From: Sinorhizobium sp. RAC02
GTDB taxonomy: Bacteria > Pseudomonadota > Alphaproteobacteria > Rhizobiales > Rhizobiaceae
Length of the DNA stretch: 64,000 nucleotides
Direction: 5' to 3'
Assembly (NCBI RefSeq): GCF_001713395.1
Contig: NZ_CP016452.1
Coordinates: 992,001 to 1,056,000, forward strand
Shown here: one piece after another, positions 47,313-56,045 of the stretch
Layout: each line of letters starts with the position of its first letter
Numbering within the stretch: position 1 is the first letter of the stretch
Translations under genes and position numbers: made by a program
The notes under the pieces: model-generated
Seen by the model: only the letters and a program-made list of their open reading frames with translations
Told to the model about the DNA's origin: nothing
Database searches by the model: none

Positions 47313-47987
47313 TTAGGACACGCCCAGCCAATCAAGCTCCCCGATTGGCGTGAATTGCAGGCCGGTGATTTTTGCAGTTTCACACGCCTGGCGAAACTCG
47401 GCCGAGACGAAATGCACCGGCACAAGAAAGTACTTGTCCACCCAGAAATGCCTGCCCGCCACCTTGGATGAATCGATGACGAAGCGTGCCTGCGGGATCG
47501 ACTTGTCCTGGCGGCTGGGATCGTCCCGCCAGCTCCATCCGCGCGCCGTGTTGGTCGTGAAGACATAGGTCGTCTGCGTACGGTCTGCGGTGTCGATCCG
47601 TTGTGTGGGATGGACGATCCAGCGGTCCGGCGCAGCACTGTCGTCCTTCCACATCATCGTCAGAGGGTGAAGTTGATGCATGCCCGGCTCCATGGCTTCA
47701 ACGACATCGCGAAACCGCGCCGTGGCCAGGTATTGTGGGACTTGGTATAGAACGTCGGGCAGAGGCCTGACCCGCTGCGTGGCCAGAAAGCGGATTCTGT
47801 TCGGCAGCGTCGCCGGGATCAGCGGTATGCCGTATCCGAGGACGCCTTTCTTCTGACCTTGAAAGCCGGCTCCACCATCGAATGCGCCGTCAACATAGCG
47901 TATCTGGCGGGACCAGTCCGCTATAGGACGGCCCTCGTCATCTATGATCTCCTGGTTGATGATGGGGAGCAGCATTGGCGAACTCAT
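47313..47987 (-). CDS. Imm11-type immunity-like protein (DUF1629)
   Basis: About 224 residues. The C-terminal third carries the pattern of the DUF1629/Imm11 group: FVIDSSKVAGRHFWVDKYF followed by a segment ending ACETAKITGLQFTPIGE. Members are found beside polymorphic or contact-dependent toxins and are presumed to neutralise them. Here no toxin, Rhs, VgrG or secretion gene lies nearby. The start MSSPMLLP at 47987 lacks a strong RBS, and the open frame extends to 48197, so the N-terminus is uncertain. Confidence 0.75.
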   Translation of the reverse strand: MSSPMLLPIINQEIIDDEGRPIADWSRQIRYVDGAFDGGAGFQGQKKGVLGYGIPLIPATLPNRIRFLATQRVRPLPDVLYQVPQYLATARFRDVVEAMEPGMHQLHPLTMMWKDDSAAPDRWIVHPTQRIDTADRTQTTYVFTTNTARGWSWRDDPSRQDKSIPQARFVIDSSKVAGRHFWVDKYFLVPVHFVSAEFRQACETAKITGLQFTPIGELDWLGVS

Positions 47988-48208
47988 CGTGTAGATCAAT
48001 GTTTGCGTCCTCGACAAAGGGTATCCAGAACCATCGACGTGGGATGCCGGCGATGATGGGTAAAACGGCAGGCGAATGATGGCGACTGGCGGGAAATATT
48101 TCGTTATTGGTCGAAAAGAGTGCGATGGGACAACCGATGCCCTCGGGGTCGATCGAAGATCATGCCGCCACGTCAAGGCATGAAGGTGTCCCTCCAAATG
48201 GCATCACC

Positions 48209-50779
48209 TCATGGACGTCGGGCAGGAGACAGGATCGCCTGGATCATTCCACCTGATGTGAGGATATCGGCCTCCCGCTCTGTTTCCACCGCGGCCCTTC
48301 CTGCCAGATGCTGGCAATCGCCGTTTGCACGCCGGACGGTCAAGGCCACCGTGCATCTGGGCTCCACGACAGCTGCGTAGACCTGGAGCATGTCCTGCAC
48401 GCCGATGGAAAATGGCACATCGCGCGCAAGCTCGATGGGAAGGATACCCATGCCGATGAGGTTCGTGCGGTGAATGCGTTCGAAGCTGCGCGCGATGACC
48501 GCGCGCACGCCGAGGAGCGCCACGCCCTTCGCGGCCCAGTCGCGCGAGGAGCCGGTGCCGTACCGCTCGCCTGCAACGATGACGACCGAGCGGCCCTCCT
48601 GCCGGTAGCGCTCGGCTATCTCAGAGAGCGGCCCCTCCTCCATCGTGGGTGCGTGGACGGTTCGCGAGGCCGGCCGGTTATCGATCAGCAGGTTGCAGGC
48701 GCTGCGATTGTCGAACAGGCCGTGCACCATGACCTCCCAGTTCCCGCGCCGGGCGGCATAAACGTTAAGATCGTTTGATGGTGCGCCCCGCGCAACGAGG
48801 TGTTTGCCGGCAAGGCTGCCGGCACTGATCTGGCCGGCCGGCGAGATATGGTCCGTGGTCATGTCATCGCCGAGGACAAGCAATGGATGCGCTGAATAGG
48901 TTCCGAGACGACTTGCCGTGCGGGTGTCGGCGAAGGGCGGCCGGCGGATATAGGTAGACGCTTCGTCCCACGGGAAGCGCGGGGACGCAGGAGCATCGAG
49001 CGCCTCCCAAGCGGTATTGGCTGCGGCTTGTGAGAAGGCTTGCCCGAAATCGGCAGGATCAGAAAAGGCGTGCATGATGGCATCGATTTCCGCGCGGGAG
49101 GGAAGAAGGTCGCCAAGAACGAATGGTTCGCCGTTCCGTCTGCGGGCGATTTTACGGCTCATGGGGTCCGGTACCAGTTTGCCGATAAGGGAGAGCGCGA
49201 CGACGAGCGGGGGTGCTGCGAGAAAGCCGAATTGCAGGCTTGGATGGACACGCCCGGGAAAGTTCCGGTTTCCGGAGAGAAGGGCTGCTGCGACAGTTCC
49301 CTCCTCGACCGCCGTTGCCATGTCAGCTTGCAGGGGGCCGGAATTGCCGATGCAGGTCGTGCATCCGTGGCCGACGATGCCGAAGCCTAGGGCCTCCAGA
49401 TCACCCAGCAGGCCGCTGCGGGCCAGGAAACGTTCGGCAGATGGCGAGCCCGGCGCCAGCGAAGTCTTCACCCAGACCGGCGGTCGAAGGCCGAGACGCC
49501 GCGCTTTGCGCGCAACGAGGCCGGCCGCAGCGAGCAGGTGTTGATCGGACGTGTTGGTGCAGCTAGTAATGGCGGCAATGGCAATGGCACCGTCCGGTAT
49601 GGTTTTCCCCTCTTGGAAGAGGCGACCACTCACAGCCTCCAGCGCTTCGGCGGCCGCCGCGACGGGCAATTTGTCCTGCGGACGACGCGGTCCGGCAAGG
49701 AGGGGCTCGATCGCGGACAGATCGAGATCGATCACCCGGCTGTAGCGCGGCTCGACTACTGGGTCGAACCACAGGCAGAGCGCTTTTGCAGCGTTTTCAA
49801 CGAAGGTACAATGCTCGGCCGCGCGGCCGGTCTGGCGAAGATAGCTGATCGTCTGTTCATCGACCGGAAAGAAGCCGGTCGTCGCACCGTATTCAGGTGC
49901 CATATTGGCGACCACGGCACGGTCGCCGCCGGTCAGCGTCGAAATGCCTTCGCCGAAAAATTCGACGAATTCACCGGATAGGCCGTGTTTTCTAAGCAGG
50001 TGCGTGACATCCAGCGCAAGATCCGTCGAAAACACACCCGGCCCCAACCGCCCCCGCAGCCTAACGCCAACGACGTCAGGCAGGCGGATCGTCACCGGCA
50101 TTCCGAAGAACACGCTTTCCGCCTCGAGGCCCCCGACGCCCCAGGCGAGAACGCCGATGCCGGCGATCATCGGGGTGTGGCTGTCCGTTCCGATCAGCGT
50201 GTCCGGTGCCGCCCATCGCTCGCCGTCCCGGTCGACAATGTCCATGATCGTGGCAAGCTGTTCGAGATTCAGCGTATGCATGATGCCGGTGCCGGGCGGG
50301 TGGACCCGCACGCCGGGCAGGGCGGCGGTCGCCCATTTCATCAGCCGGTAGCGTTCGCTGTTTCGCTCCATCTCGCGACGCATATTGTGTTCGCGCGCTC
50401 CGCTTCGGCCGTACCAGTCGACGGCGACGCTGTGGTCAACCGAAACGTCGACGGGCAGAACGGGCGTCAGCGTCGAAGGGTCGCCGCCGGCTTCAGCGAT
50501 GGCGTCGCGCATGGCCGCGATATCCACCAGCGCCGGCACGCAGGTCGTATCGTGCATGAGCACGCGGGATGGATGAAAATCGACCGCCGCTTCACTGGTC
50601 CCGTCACGTAGCCAGATGCGCAAGGCTTCGGTGAAAGCGAAGAGGTGGCCCGGATCCCTTCGGGCCACGTTTTCAAGCAGGATACGCAGCACGAACGGCA
50701 GGCGATGGACCTCTCCGAAAGCGCTTCGGAGGTCGACGGCATTGACGGGGCCGGTCGCTGCTTCGATCCGTAAAGCCAT
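48209..50779 (-). CDS. Aconitase-superfamily hydratase (AcnA-like paralogue)
   Basis: An 856-residue [4Fe-4S] hydro-lyase. Cluster ligands are C407 (TSCTNTS), C473 and C476 (GCTTCIGNSG). Also seen are GTDSHTPMIAGIGVLAWGVG, NYNG-type replacement SGNRNFPGRVHP, and the mobile domain with AGERYGTGSSRDWAAKG. It is somewhat shorter than housekeeping AcnA (about 890 residues) and lies in a catabolic island, so it may act on a different 2-hydroxy acid. The start MALRIEAATG at 50779 follows GAGAGGG; upstream codons lie within an operator palindrome. Divergent from the GntR gene. Confidence 0.92.
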   Translation of the reverse strand: MALRIEAATGPVNAVDLRSAFGEVHRLPFVLRILLENVARRDPGHLFAFTEALRIWLRDGTSEAAVDFHPSRVLMHDTTCVPALVDIAAMRDAIAEAGGDPSTLTPVLPVDVSVDHSVAVDWYGRSGAREHNMRREMERNSERYRLMKWATAALPGVRVHPPGTGIMHTLNLEQLATIMDIVDRDGERWAAPDTLIGTDSHTPMIAGIGVLAWGVGGLEAESVFFGMPVTIRLPDVVGVRLRGRLGPGVFSTDLALDVTHLLRKHGLSGEFVEFFGEGISTLTGGDRAVVANMAPEYGATTGFFPVDEQTISYLRQTGRAAEHCTFVENAAKALCLWFDPVVEPRYSRVIDLDLSAIEPLLAGPRRPQDKLPVAAAAEALEAVSGRLFQEGKTIPDGAIAIAAITSCTNTSDQHLLAAAGLVARKARRLGLRPPVWVKTSLAPGSPSAERFLARSGLLGDLEALGFGIVGHGCTTCIGNSGPLQADMATAVEEGTVAAALLSGNRNFPGRVHPSLQFGFLAAPPLVVALSLIGKLVPDPMSRKIARRRNGEPFVLGDLLPSRAEIDAIMHAFSDPADFGQAFSQAAANTAWEALDAPASPRFPWDEASTYIRRPPFADTRTASRLGTYSAHPLLVLGDDMTTDHISPAGQISAGSLAGKHLVARGAPSNDLNVYAARRGNWEVMVHGLFDNRSACNLLIDNRPASRTVHAPTMEEGPLSEIAERYRQEGRSVVIVAGERYGTGSSRDWAAKGVALLGVRAVIARSFERIHRTNLIGMGILPIELARDVPFSIGVQDMLQVYAAVVEPRCTVALTVRRANGDCQHLAGRAAVETEREADILTSGGMIQAILSPARRP

Positions 50780-50792
50780 ACGCCCTCTCAAA

Positions 50793-50820
50793 ATTGATTT
50801 TTTAAGTTTAAAAAAGCAAT
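50793..50820. promoter_or_regulatory. AT-rich palindromic operator, copy 1
   Basis: ATTGATTTTTTAA and TTAAAAAAGCAAT form a 13-2-13 inverted repeat matching at 12 of 13 positions. It lies between the divergent aconitase-like gene and GntR gene. Two close relatives occur at 51889 and 53077. Confidence 0.75.
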
Positions 50821-50960
50821 TAATGGAAGATGTCAACGGTTTTCCGCCAATTCATTGGCTTTTAACCGGGCGCATATGCAAAAATCGGACATCTTGTTTA
50901 TTTCGGGACAGGCATGAATTAACGTGCCGCGAATGCCCCCCAGAGGATCGGACACGAACC

Positions 50961-51887
50961 ATGCGCTCCAGCCAGCTCGCCCAGACCATCGCGAACGAAA
51001 TCACTCTTCTCGTCACATCCGGCGAGCTTTTGGTTGGCGAGCACCTGAAGACCCAGCAGTTGGCCGACCGCTTCGGGGTTTCGCGGTCTCCCGTGCGCGA
51101 GGCGATGGAGATGCTGGCGAGCCAGGGGCTCCTGGAGCAGAAGGAGAATCGCGGCTTCTTCGTCAAGGAGGCGAACGACGGTGTCGTCGAGCAAGTGCGT
51201 GACGACCCCGAACCCTTCGAGATTGCAAACGACTACCAGCGGCTGGCGGAAGACTGGCTGACGGACCGTATTCCTGCCGAAGTGACTGAGCAGATGCTGC
51301 GTGAGCGCTACGCGCTGACGAAGTCGCAGCTCAACGATGTCCTCATGCGTGCCACCCGCGAGGGCTGGGCGGAGCGCAAGCAGGGTTATGGCTGGCGCTT
51401 CCTGCCCGTCGCCAAGACACCGGAGGCTTTCGAGCAGATCTATCGCTTCCGCATGCTGATCGAGCCCGCCGCCATGCTGGAGCCGGAATTTCGGCTTGAC
51501 CGGAAAATCATCGAGGAGCAGCGACGTGTCCAGCTACGCATGCTGGAGATTGATATAGAGCGCCTGCCTGCCGAACGGCTGCTGCACAACGGCGCGCTCT
51601 TCCATGAAGAGCTGATCAAAATGTCGAACAATCCTTTTTTCCACATCTCCCTGGTTCGCGTGAACCGGATGCGGCGCCTTCTGGAGTATCGCTCGCGCGT
51701 CGACCGCAGTCGCACGGTGCGGCAGTGCCGGGAGCATCTCGAAATCCTCGATCTTCTGGAACGCGGTGAGGTCGTGGAGGCCTCCTATGCGATGCGCCGT
51801 CACCTCGGTGGCGCGCTCTCCAAAAAGTCGCCCGTTACCTGGTCCTGGTCCCATCAGGCACATGAAAAAGACGATCCAGAAAAATGA
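50961..51887 (+). CDS. GntR/FadR-type regulator with two winged helices
   Basis: A 308-residue regulator. Residues 5-70 are a normal GntR winged helix (TQQLADRFGVSRSPVREAME). Residues about 90-150 look like a second winged helix (LAEDWLTDRIPAEVTEQM, TKSQLNDVLMRATREGWAE, RKQGYGWRFLP). Residues 155-290 are an FCD-type effector domain. The start MRSSQLAQTI at 50961 is preferred; upstream frame is a shadow of the aconitase gene. Three matching palindromes flank it, so it probably represses the whole island and itself. Confidence 0.88.
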   Translation: MRSSQLAQTIANEITLLVTSGELLVGEHLKTQQLADRFGVSRSPVREAMEMLASQGLLEQKENRGFFVKEANDGVVEQVRDDPEPFEIANDYQRLAEDWLTDRIPAEVTEQMLRERYALTKSQLNDVLMRATREGWAERKQGYGWRFLPVAKTPEAFEQIYRFRMLIEPAAMLEPEFRLDRKIIEEQRRVQLRMLEIDIERLPAERLLHNGALFHEELIKMSNNPFFHISLVRVNRMRRLLEYRSRVDRSRTVRQCREHLEILDLLERGEVVEASYAMRRHLGGALSKKSPVTWSWSHQAHEKDDPEK

Positions 51888-51888
51888 T

Positions 51889-51916
51889 ATTGCATTTTTG
51901 AATTTAAAAAGCCAAT
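51889..51916. promoter_or_regulatory. AT-rich palindromic operator, copy 2
   Basis: The arms ATTGCATTTTTGAA and TTTAAAAAGCCAAT are complementary at 11 of 14 positions. It lies between the GntR gene and the dehydrogenase gene and shares the ATTG...TTTTT...AAAAA...CAAT layout of copy 1. Confidence 0.7.
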
Positions 51917-51974
51917 AACCTGCTCGTGACGTTGCGCGGCGATCTTGCTTGCCGCCTCATGGGAGATTGGTTTG

Positions 51975-53069
51975 ATGAGAATATTCGTGACGCCGTGTGA
52001 TGGGATTGGCCCGGAGATCACCGCGGCAACTATGGACGTCCTGAAGGCGGCGGATGCGGCGTTTTCGCTTGGTCTCGACTTCCATTTTGAAGAAACGGGC
52101 TTTGCGAGCCTGGAGAAGTACGGTTCAACTCTGCGAGACGAGACGCTGGACCGGGCGCGCACCTTCGACGGCATCATCCTCGGACCGCAATCCCACATGG
52201 ATTACCCTGCGCGCGACAAGGGCGGCGTCAACGTCTCGGCCGGCTTCCGCGTCAAGCTCGATCTCTATGCGAACGTACGCCCGGCGCGCTCGCGCCCGTT
52301 CCTGAACGATGCCAAGACGATGGACCTCGTTATCATGCGCGAGGCGACGGAAGGCTTCTATCCCGACCGCAACATGTATGCCGGTACGGGCGAATTCATG
52401 CCGACACCGGATGTGGCGCTTTCCGTGCGCAAGATCACGGCGTCGGCCTGCGAGCGCATTGCGCGCCAGGCCTTCCTGCTTGCCATGAAGCGCAACAGGA
52501 AGGTGACCGCGGTTCACAAGGCCAACAATTTCATTCTCACGGACGGCCTGTTCCTGCAGCAGGTGCGGAAGGTCGCGGCCGAATTCCCGGAGGTCACGCT
52601 CAACGAACTCATCATCGATGCGATGGCCGCCCATCTGGTGCGCGACCCGTTCCGCTTCGACGTTATCGTCGCAACGAACTTCTATTCGGATATTCTGTCA
52701 GATCTGGCGAGCGAACTGTCCGGCAGTCTCGGCCTTGCCGGCTCGATCAACGCCAATGCCGAGACCGGCCTCGTCTGCGCCCAGGCGCAGCACGGTTCGG
52801 CGCCGGATATCCAGAACCAGAACATCGCCAACCCGACCTCGCTCATCCTGTCTGCGGCAATGATGCTGAGCTGGCTCGGTGAATGGCGCGGTCTGCCGCA
52901 GTTTGAGGCGGCTGGTGCGGACATCGAGCGGGCAGTCGACGCGGTTCTCGCGGACCCGGCGTCGAGGACCCGCGATCTCGGTGGCAACACCAGTACGGAC
53001 GCATTCGGCGCGCTTGTCGCCGGCGCGGTTCAATCGGGAGACGGCGAGCGGAAATTCGCCAGCGCCTGA
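51975..53069 (+). CDS. Isocitrate/isopropylmalate dehydrogenase-family enzyme (tartrate dehydrogenase-like)
   Basis: A 364-residue NAD(P)-dependent beta-decarboxylating 2-hydroxyacid dehydrogenase. Family motifs are PCDGIGPEI, RVKLDLYANVRPARS, MREATEGFYPD, the catalytic K182 in VHKANNF and the adenine loop HGSAPDIQNQNIANP. The substrate-selecting region differs from LeuB, as expected for tartrate, malate or acid-sugar enzymes. The ATG at 51975 follows GGGAG. It is flanked by operator copies 2 and 3 and is upstream of kinase and aldolase genes of acid-sugar type. Confidence 0.9.
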   Translation: MRIFVTPCDGIGPEITAATMDVLKAADAAFSLGLDFHFEETGFASLEKYGSTLRDETLDRARTFDGIILGPQSHMDYPARDKGGVNVSAGFRVKLDLYANVRPARSRPFLNDAKTMDLVIMREATEGFYPDRNMYAGTGEFMPTPDVALSVRKITASACERIARQAFLLAMKRNRKVTAVHKANNFILTDGLFLQQVRKVAAEFPEVTLNELIIDAMAAHLVRDPFRFDVIVATNFYSDILSDLASELSGSLGLAGSINANAETGLVCAQAQHGSAPDIQNQNIANPTSLILSAAMMLSWLGEWRGLPQFEAAGADIERAVDAVLADPASRTRDLGGNTSTDAFGALVAGAVQSGDGERKFASA

Positions 53070-53076
53070 GAAGGTA

Positions 53077-53106
53077 TTTTGTATTTTAAATTTTTAAAAT
53101 CCAAAA
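53077..53106. promoter_or_regulatory. AT-rich palindromic operator, copy 3
   Basis: TTTTGTATTTTAAA (53077-53090) and TTTAAAATCCAAAA (53093-53106) are complementary at 13 of 14 positions. It lies before the ABC transporter operon and matches copies 1 and 2 in size and layout. Confidence 0.75.
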
Positions 53107-53198
53107 TGCAAAACATGGGGAAAGCGAGGGCAGGGAGTGGCCCTCGCGTGGCTGCTTGCGCTCGCTTTGGAGTGCGGGCCTATCTTTTGGGAGAAGAG

Positions 53199-54308
53199 AT
53201 GATGAATAGCAATGTATCCGCCCGCACGGCCGTCTTCGCCGTCAGCACGGCGTTCATGACGGCCTTCGGCGCATCCGCATTCGCACAGGAAGTACCCGCC
53301 GGCTATCCGGCCGACTACGCTGGCATCATTGCCGCGGCGAAGGAGGAGGGAACAGTCTCGGTCTATACCTCGACCGACGCCGCCCAGTCGCAGAAACTGC
53401 AGGATGCCTTCACCAAGAAGTACGGCATCAAGATCGCCTACAATGACCTGGGTACGAACGGCTCCTACAATCAGGTGATCTCGGAAGCCGCTGCCGGCCA
53501 GACGACGGCGGACATTGTCTGGAGCTCGGCCATGGACCTTCAGATGACGTTGGTCCAGGAAGGCTATGCTGCCGATTATGCCACCCCGGAAGCGGCCAGT
53601 CTCCCGGCTTGGGCGAACTACAAGAACATGCTGTTCGGCACGACCGTCGAGCCGATCGGCATGATCTACAACACCAAGGCGCTGTCGGAAGACAAATTGC
53701 CGAAGACCTATGCGGAGCTGATCAGCTTCCTCAAGGACAACAAGACCGAGCTTCAGGGCAAGGTGGCGACCTTCGATCCTGAAAAGAGCGGCTCTGGCTT
53801 CCTGCATCACTCCAACGATGCCCGCAACCGACCCGACTTCTGGGACCTCGCCAAGGCCATGGGCGAGGACGGTGCAAAAATCTATTCAAGCTCCGGCGGC
53901 ATGAAGGAAACGGTGGTTTCGGGCGAAAACGTCATCGCCATCAACATTATCGGCTCCTATGCGCTGGATTGGGTGAAGGAAAGCCCGAACCTCGGCGTAC
54001 ATTTCGCCGCCGACTATACGCCGGCCTTCTCGCGCCTCGCGCTGATCACCAAGGATGCTCCGCATTCGAACGCCGCCAGGCTCTTCGTCGATTTCATGCT
54101 GTCAAGCGAGGGCCAGTCGCTTCTCGCGGAAGGCGGGCTGCCGTCGGTGCGCGAGGACGTGACCGCCGGTCTCAATATCAAGACGCTAAACGAGCGTGTC
54201 GGCGGCGGCCTGAAGCCGATCACCGTGGACGAAGGCGTGCTCGAATACATGGAGCCGACGAAGCGCGTGCAGTTTTTCGACGACTGGAAAGCCGCCCTCG
54301 GCCGCTGA
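53199..54308 (+). CDS. Fe3+/organic-anion-type ABC transporter substrate-binding protein
   Basis: About 369 residues. The Sec signal ends near AFGASAFAQE. The mature part (IIAAAKEEGTVSVYTSTDAA, ADIVWSSAMDLQMTLVQEGY, VEPIGMIYNTKALSEDKLP) places it in the FbpA/AfuA-like group, which binds iron, phosphonates, sugar phosphates or organic acids. Given the neighbours an acid sugar or hydroxy acid is more likely than iron. The start is one of two adjacent ATGs (53199, 53202) after GGGAGAAG. Confidence 0.9.
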   Translation: MMNSNVSARTAVFAVSTAFMTAFGASAFAQEVPAGYPADYAGIIAAAKEEGTVSVYTSTDAAQSQKLQDAFTKKYGIKIAYNDLGTNGSYNQVISEAAAGQTTADIVWSSAMDLQMTLVQEGYAADYATPEAASLPAWANYKNMLFGTTVEPIGMIYNTKALSEDKLPKTYAELISFLKDNKTELQGKVATFDPEKSGSGFLHHSNDARNRPDFWDLAKAMGEDGAKIYSSSGGMKETVVSGENVIAINIIGSYALDWVKESPNLGVHFAADYTPAFSRLALITKDAPHSNAARLFVDFMLSSEGQSLLAEGGLPSVREDVTAGLNIKTLNERVGGGLKPITVDEGVLEYMEPTKRVQFFDDWKAALGR

Positions 54309-54369
54309 TGCTTAGCCGGTCGCGGCGCGCCAGCGCCGCGACCCCGCCACGTTTTGCGAGAGGCATAGA

Positions 54370-55242
54370 ATGTCCACCCCCATCCAAGCGCCGGCTGCAG
54401 TCCCGTTGACGAAAGCCGCGGCCGAAAAGAAGTATCCGGCGAAGATGCCGCGGCACGGCAATGCGACTGCCTACCGGCGCATCGTCATTGGTCTGCTCGC
54501 ACTCGCCGTGCTGGCACCCGTCGGCCTGATCATCTACCAGAGTTTCCTGACGGCGGCGTTCTTCAGCCCGCGTGCGCGGTTCGGGTTCGATGCATACGGA
54601 TACGTCTTCACCGACAAGAATTTTTACAAGGCGCTCGGTACGACTGCGGTCTTCTCCTTCGGTATGGTGTCGATTGCCGTGCCGCTAGGCGGCCTGCTTG
54701 CCTTCCTGATCACACGCACGGATATCAAGGCAAAGCGCCTGCTCGAAATCCTCGTGCTCGTGCCGATGTTCATTTCATCCATCGTGCTCGCCTTCGGCTA
54801 TACGGTCTCTGTGGGCCCAACCGGTTTCGTTTCGCTCTTCATCCGCGATATGATCGGGATCGTGCCCGGGAACATCTACAGCCTGCCGGGCATGATCCTG
54901 ATTGCCGGCCTCAGCCATGTGCCGCACGTCTATCTCTATGTCTCCTCGGCCATGCGCAACCTGCCGTCGGATCTCGAGGAGGCGGCCCGCACCACCGGCG
55001 CTTCCATCTGGCAGGTCTCGCGCGATGTCACACTGCCCATGGTGCTGCCAGCGCTGATCTTCGCCGCCGCGCTCAACATCCTGCTCGGTTTCGAGACCTT
55101 CGGCATTCCGCTGGTGCTTGGCGATCCGAACGGCATCATGGTGCTCACCACCTATATCTACAAGCTCACTAGCGCCGACTGTTGCGCAATACCCGCAAAT
55201 ATGCCGCGATGGGTGGCAAGGGTGCGCGTGTCTCCACTTTGA
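54370..55242 (+). CDS. First half of a fused ABC permease, truncated after helix 5
   Basis: Open for 290 residues. Five membrane segments and an EAA loop (LPSDLEEAARTTGASIWQVS) are clear up to VLTTYIYKLT. The expected sixth helix is missing; after LTS the frame runs through 30 unrelated residues (ADCCAIPANMPRWVARVRV) that are the second half read out of frame. In related FbpB-type permeases both halves are one protein of about 550-600 residues. A deletion of roughly 75 bp with loss of frame near 55168-55172 explains this. The second half is at 55182. Probably non-functional unless the two pieces assemble. Confidence 0.8.
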   Translation: MSTPIQAPAAVPLTKAAAEKKYPAKMPRHGNATAYRRIVIGLLALAVLAPVGLIIYQSFLTAAFFSPRARFGFDAYGYVFTDKNFYKALGTTAVFSFGMVSIAVPLGGLLAFLITRTDIKAKRLLEILVLVPMFISSIVLAFGYTVSVGPTGFVSLFIRDMIGIVPGNIYSLPGMILIAGLSHVPHVYLYVSSAMRNLPSDLEEAARTTGASIWQVSRDVTLPMVLPALIFAAALNILLGFETFGIPLVLGDPNGIMVLTTYIYKLTSADCCAIPANMPRWVARVRVSPL

Positions 55243-56045
55243 AGCTCGGCACGAGCGGCCAGGTCATCGCGCTATCGATCATCGGATTCTGGCTGTTCGC
55301 CTCGGTCGTCCTGCCGATTGGCGGCATTACGGTGCGTGCCTTCGTGGATGCCTGGGGCGAGGGCGTCAATCTGTGGGATCATCTTACGCTCTCCAATTTC
55401 GATCGTATGCTGGAAGTCCCGAGCCTTGTGCGCGGTATTACCAACACGGTGCTTCTCTCCGTCGTCGGCGGCGCCGTCGCGGTCGGCATCTACCTGATGG
55501 TCGGTCTTGCGGGACATCGCAACTGGGGCCTGTCGAACACCGTGCTCGACTATCTCGTGCTCCTGCCACGCGCTTTGCCGGGCCTTGTCATCGGCCTTGC
55601 GTTCTTCTGGGTCTTCCTCTTCGTGCCGCTGTTGACGCCGCTGCGCCCGACGCTGGTCAGTCTTTTCATCGCCTATGTCGTCGTCGGCCTCTCCTATGGC
55701 CTGCGCCTCCTTCAGGGCACGCTCATCCAGGTCGCACCGGAACTCGAGGAATCCGCGCGCACAACCGGCGCTACGATCGGCCGGACCTGGATGGACGTGG
55801 TAATCCCGATCGTTCGGCCCGGCCTTGCCGGTGCCTGGGCGCTCATCATGATCATCTTCCTTCGCGAATATGCGACAGGCGTCTACCTCATGAGTGCGGG
55901 CACGGAAGTGATCGGTTCGCTGATGGTTTCGCTTCTGCAGACCGGCGCCATGAACACGATCGCCGCCCTTTCCCTCATCAGCATCGTCTTGACGGGCGCA
56001 GGCCTCGCACTCGCCCTCCGTTTGGGAGCAAAAATCCATGACTGA
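55182..56045 (+). CDS. Second half of the fused ABC permease
   Basis: Open for 287 residues from a TTG at 55182 (ATG at 55209). The linker NTRKYAAMGGKGARVSTLKL is the typical mid-protein linker of fused FbpB-type permeases, so this piece was once internal. Six helices and an EAA loop (LEESARTTGATIGRTWMDVV) follow. An in-frame TAG at 55170-55172 lies just before it. No RBS was seen at either start, so expression is doubtful. It overlaps the ATPase start by 8 bp. Confidence 0.8.
   Translation: MRNTRKYAAMGGKGARVSTLKLGTSGQVIALSIIGFWLFASVVLPIGGITVRAFVDAWGEGVNLWDHLTLSNFDRMLEVPSLVRGITNTVLLSVVGGAVAVGIYLMVGLAGHRNWGLSNTVLDYLVLLPRALPGLVIGLAFFWVFLFVPLLTPLRPTLVSLFIAYVVVGLSYGLRLLQGTLIQVAPELEESARTTGATIGRTWMDVVIPIVRPGLAGAWALIMIIFLREYATGVYLMSAGTEVIGSLMVSLLQTGAMNTIAALSLISIVLTGAGLALALRLGAKIHD

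Noticed and set aside
45224..47638. Very long open frame on the minus strand (about 800 codons)
   Set aside because: It is exactly opposite the trimethylamine-dehydrogenase-like gene, is rich in Arg, His and Asp in the manner of antisense frames in GC-rich genes, and has no recognisable domain.
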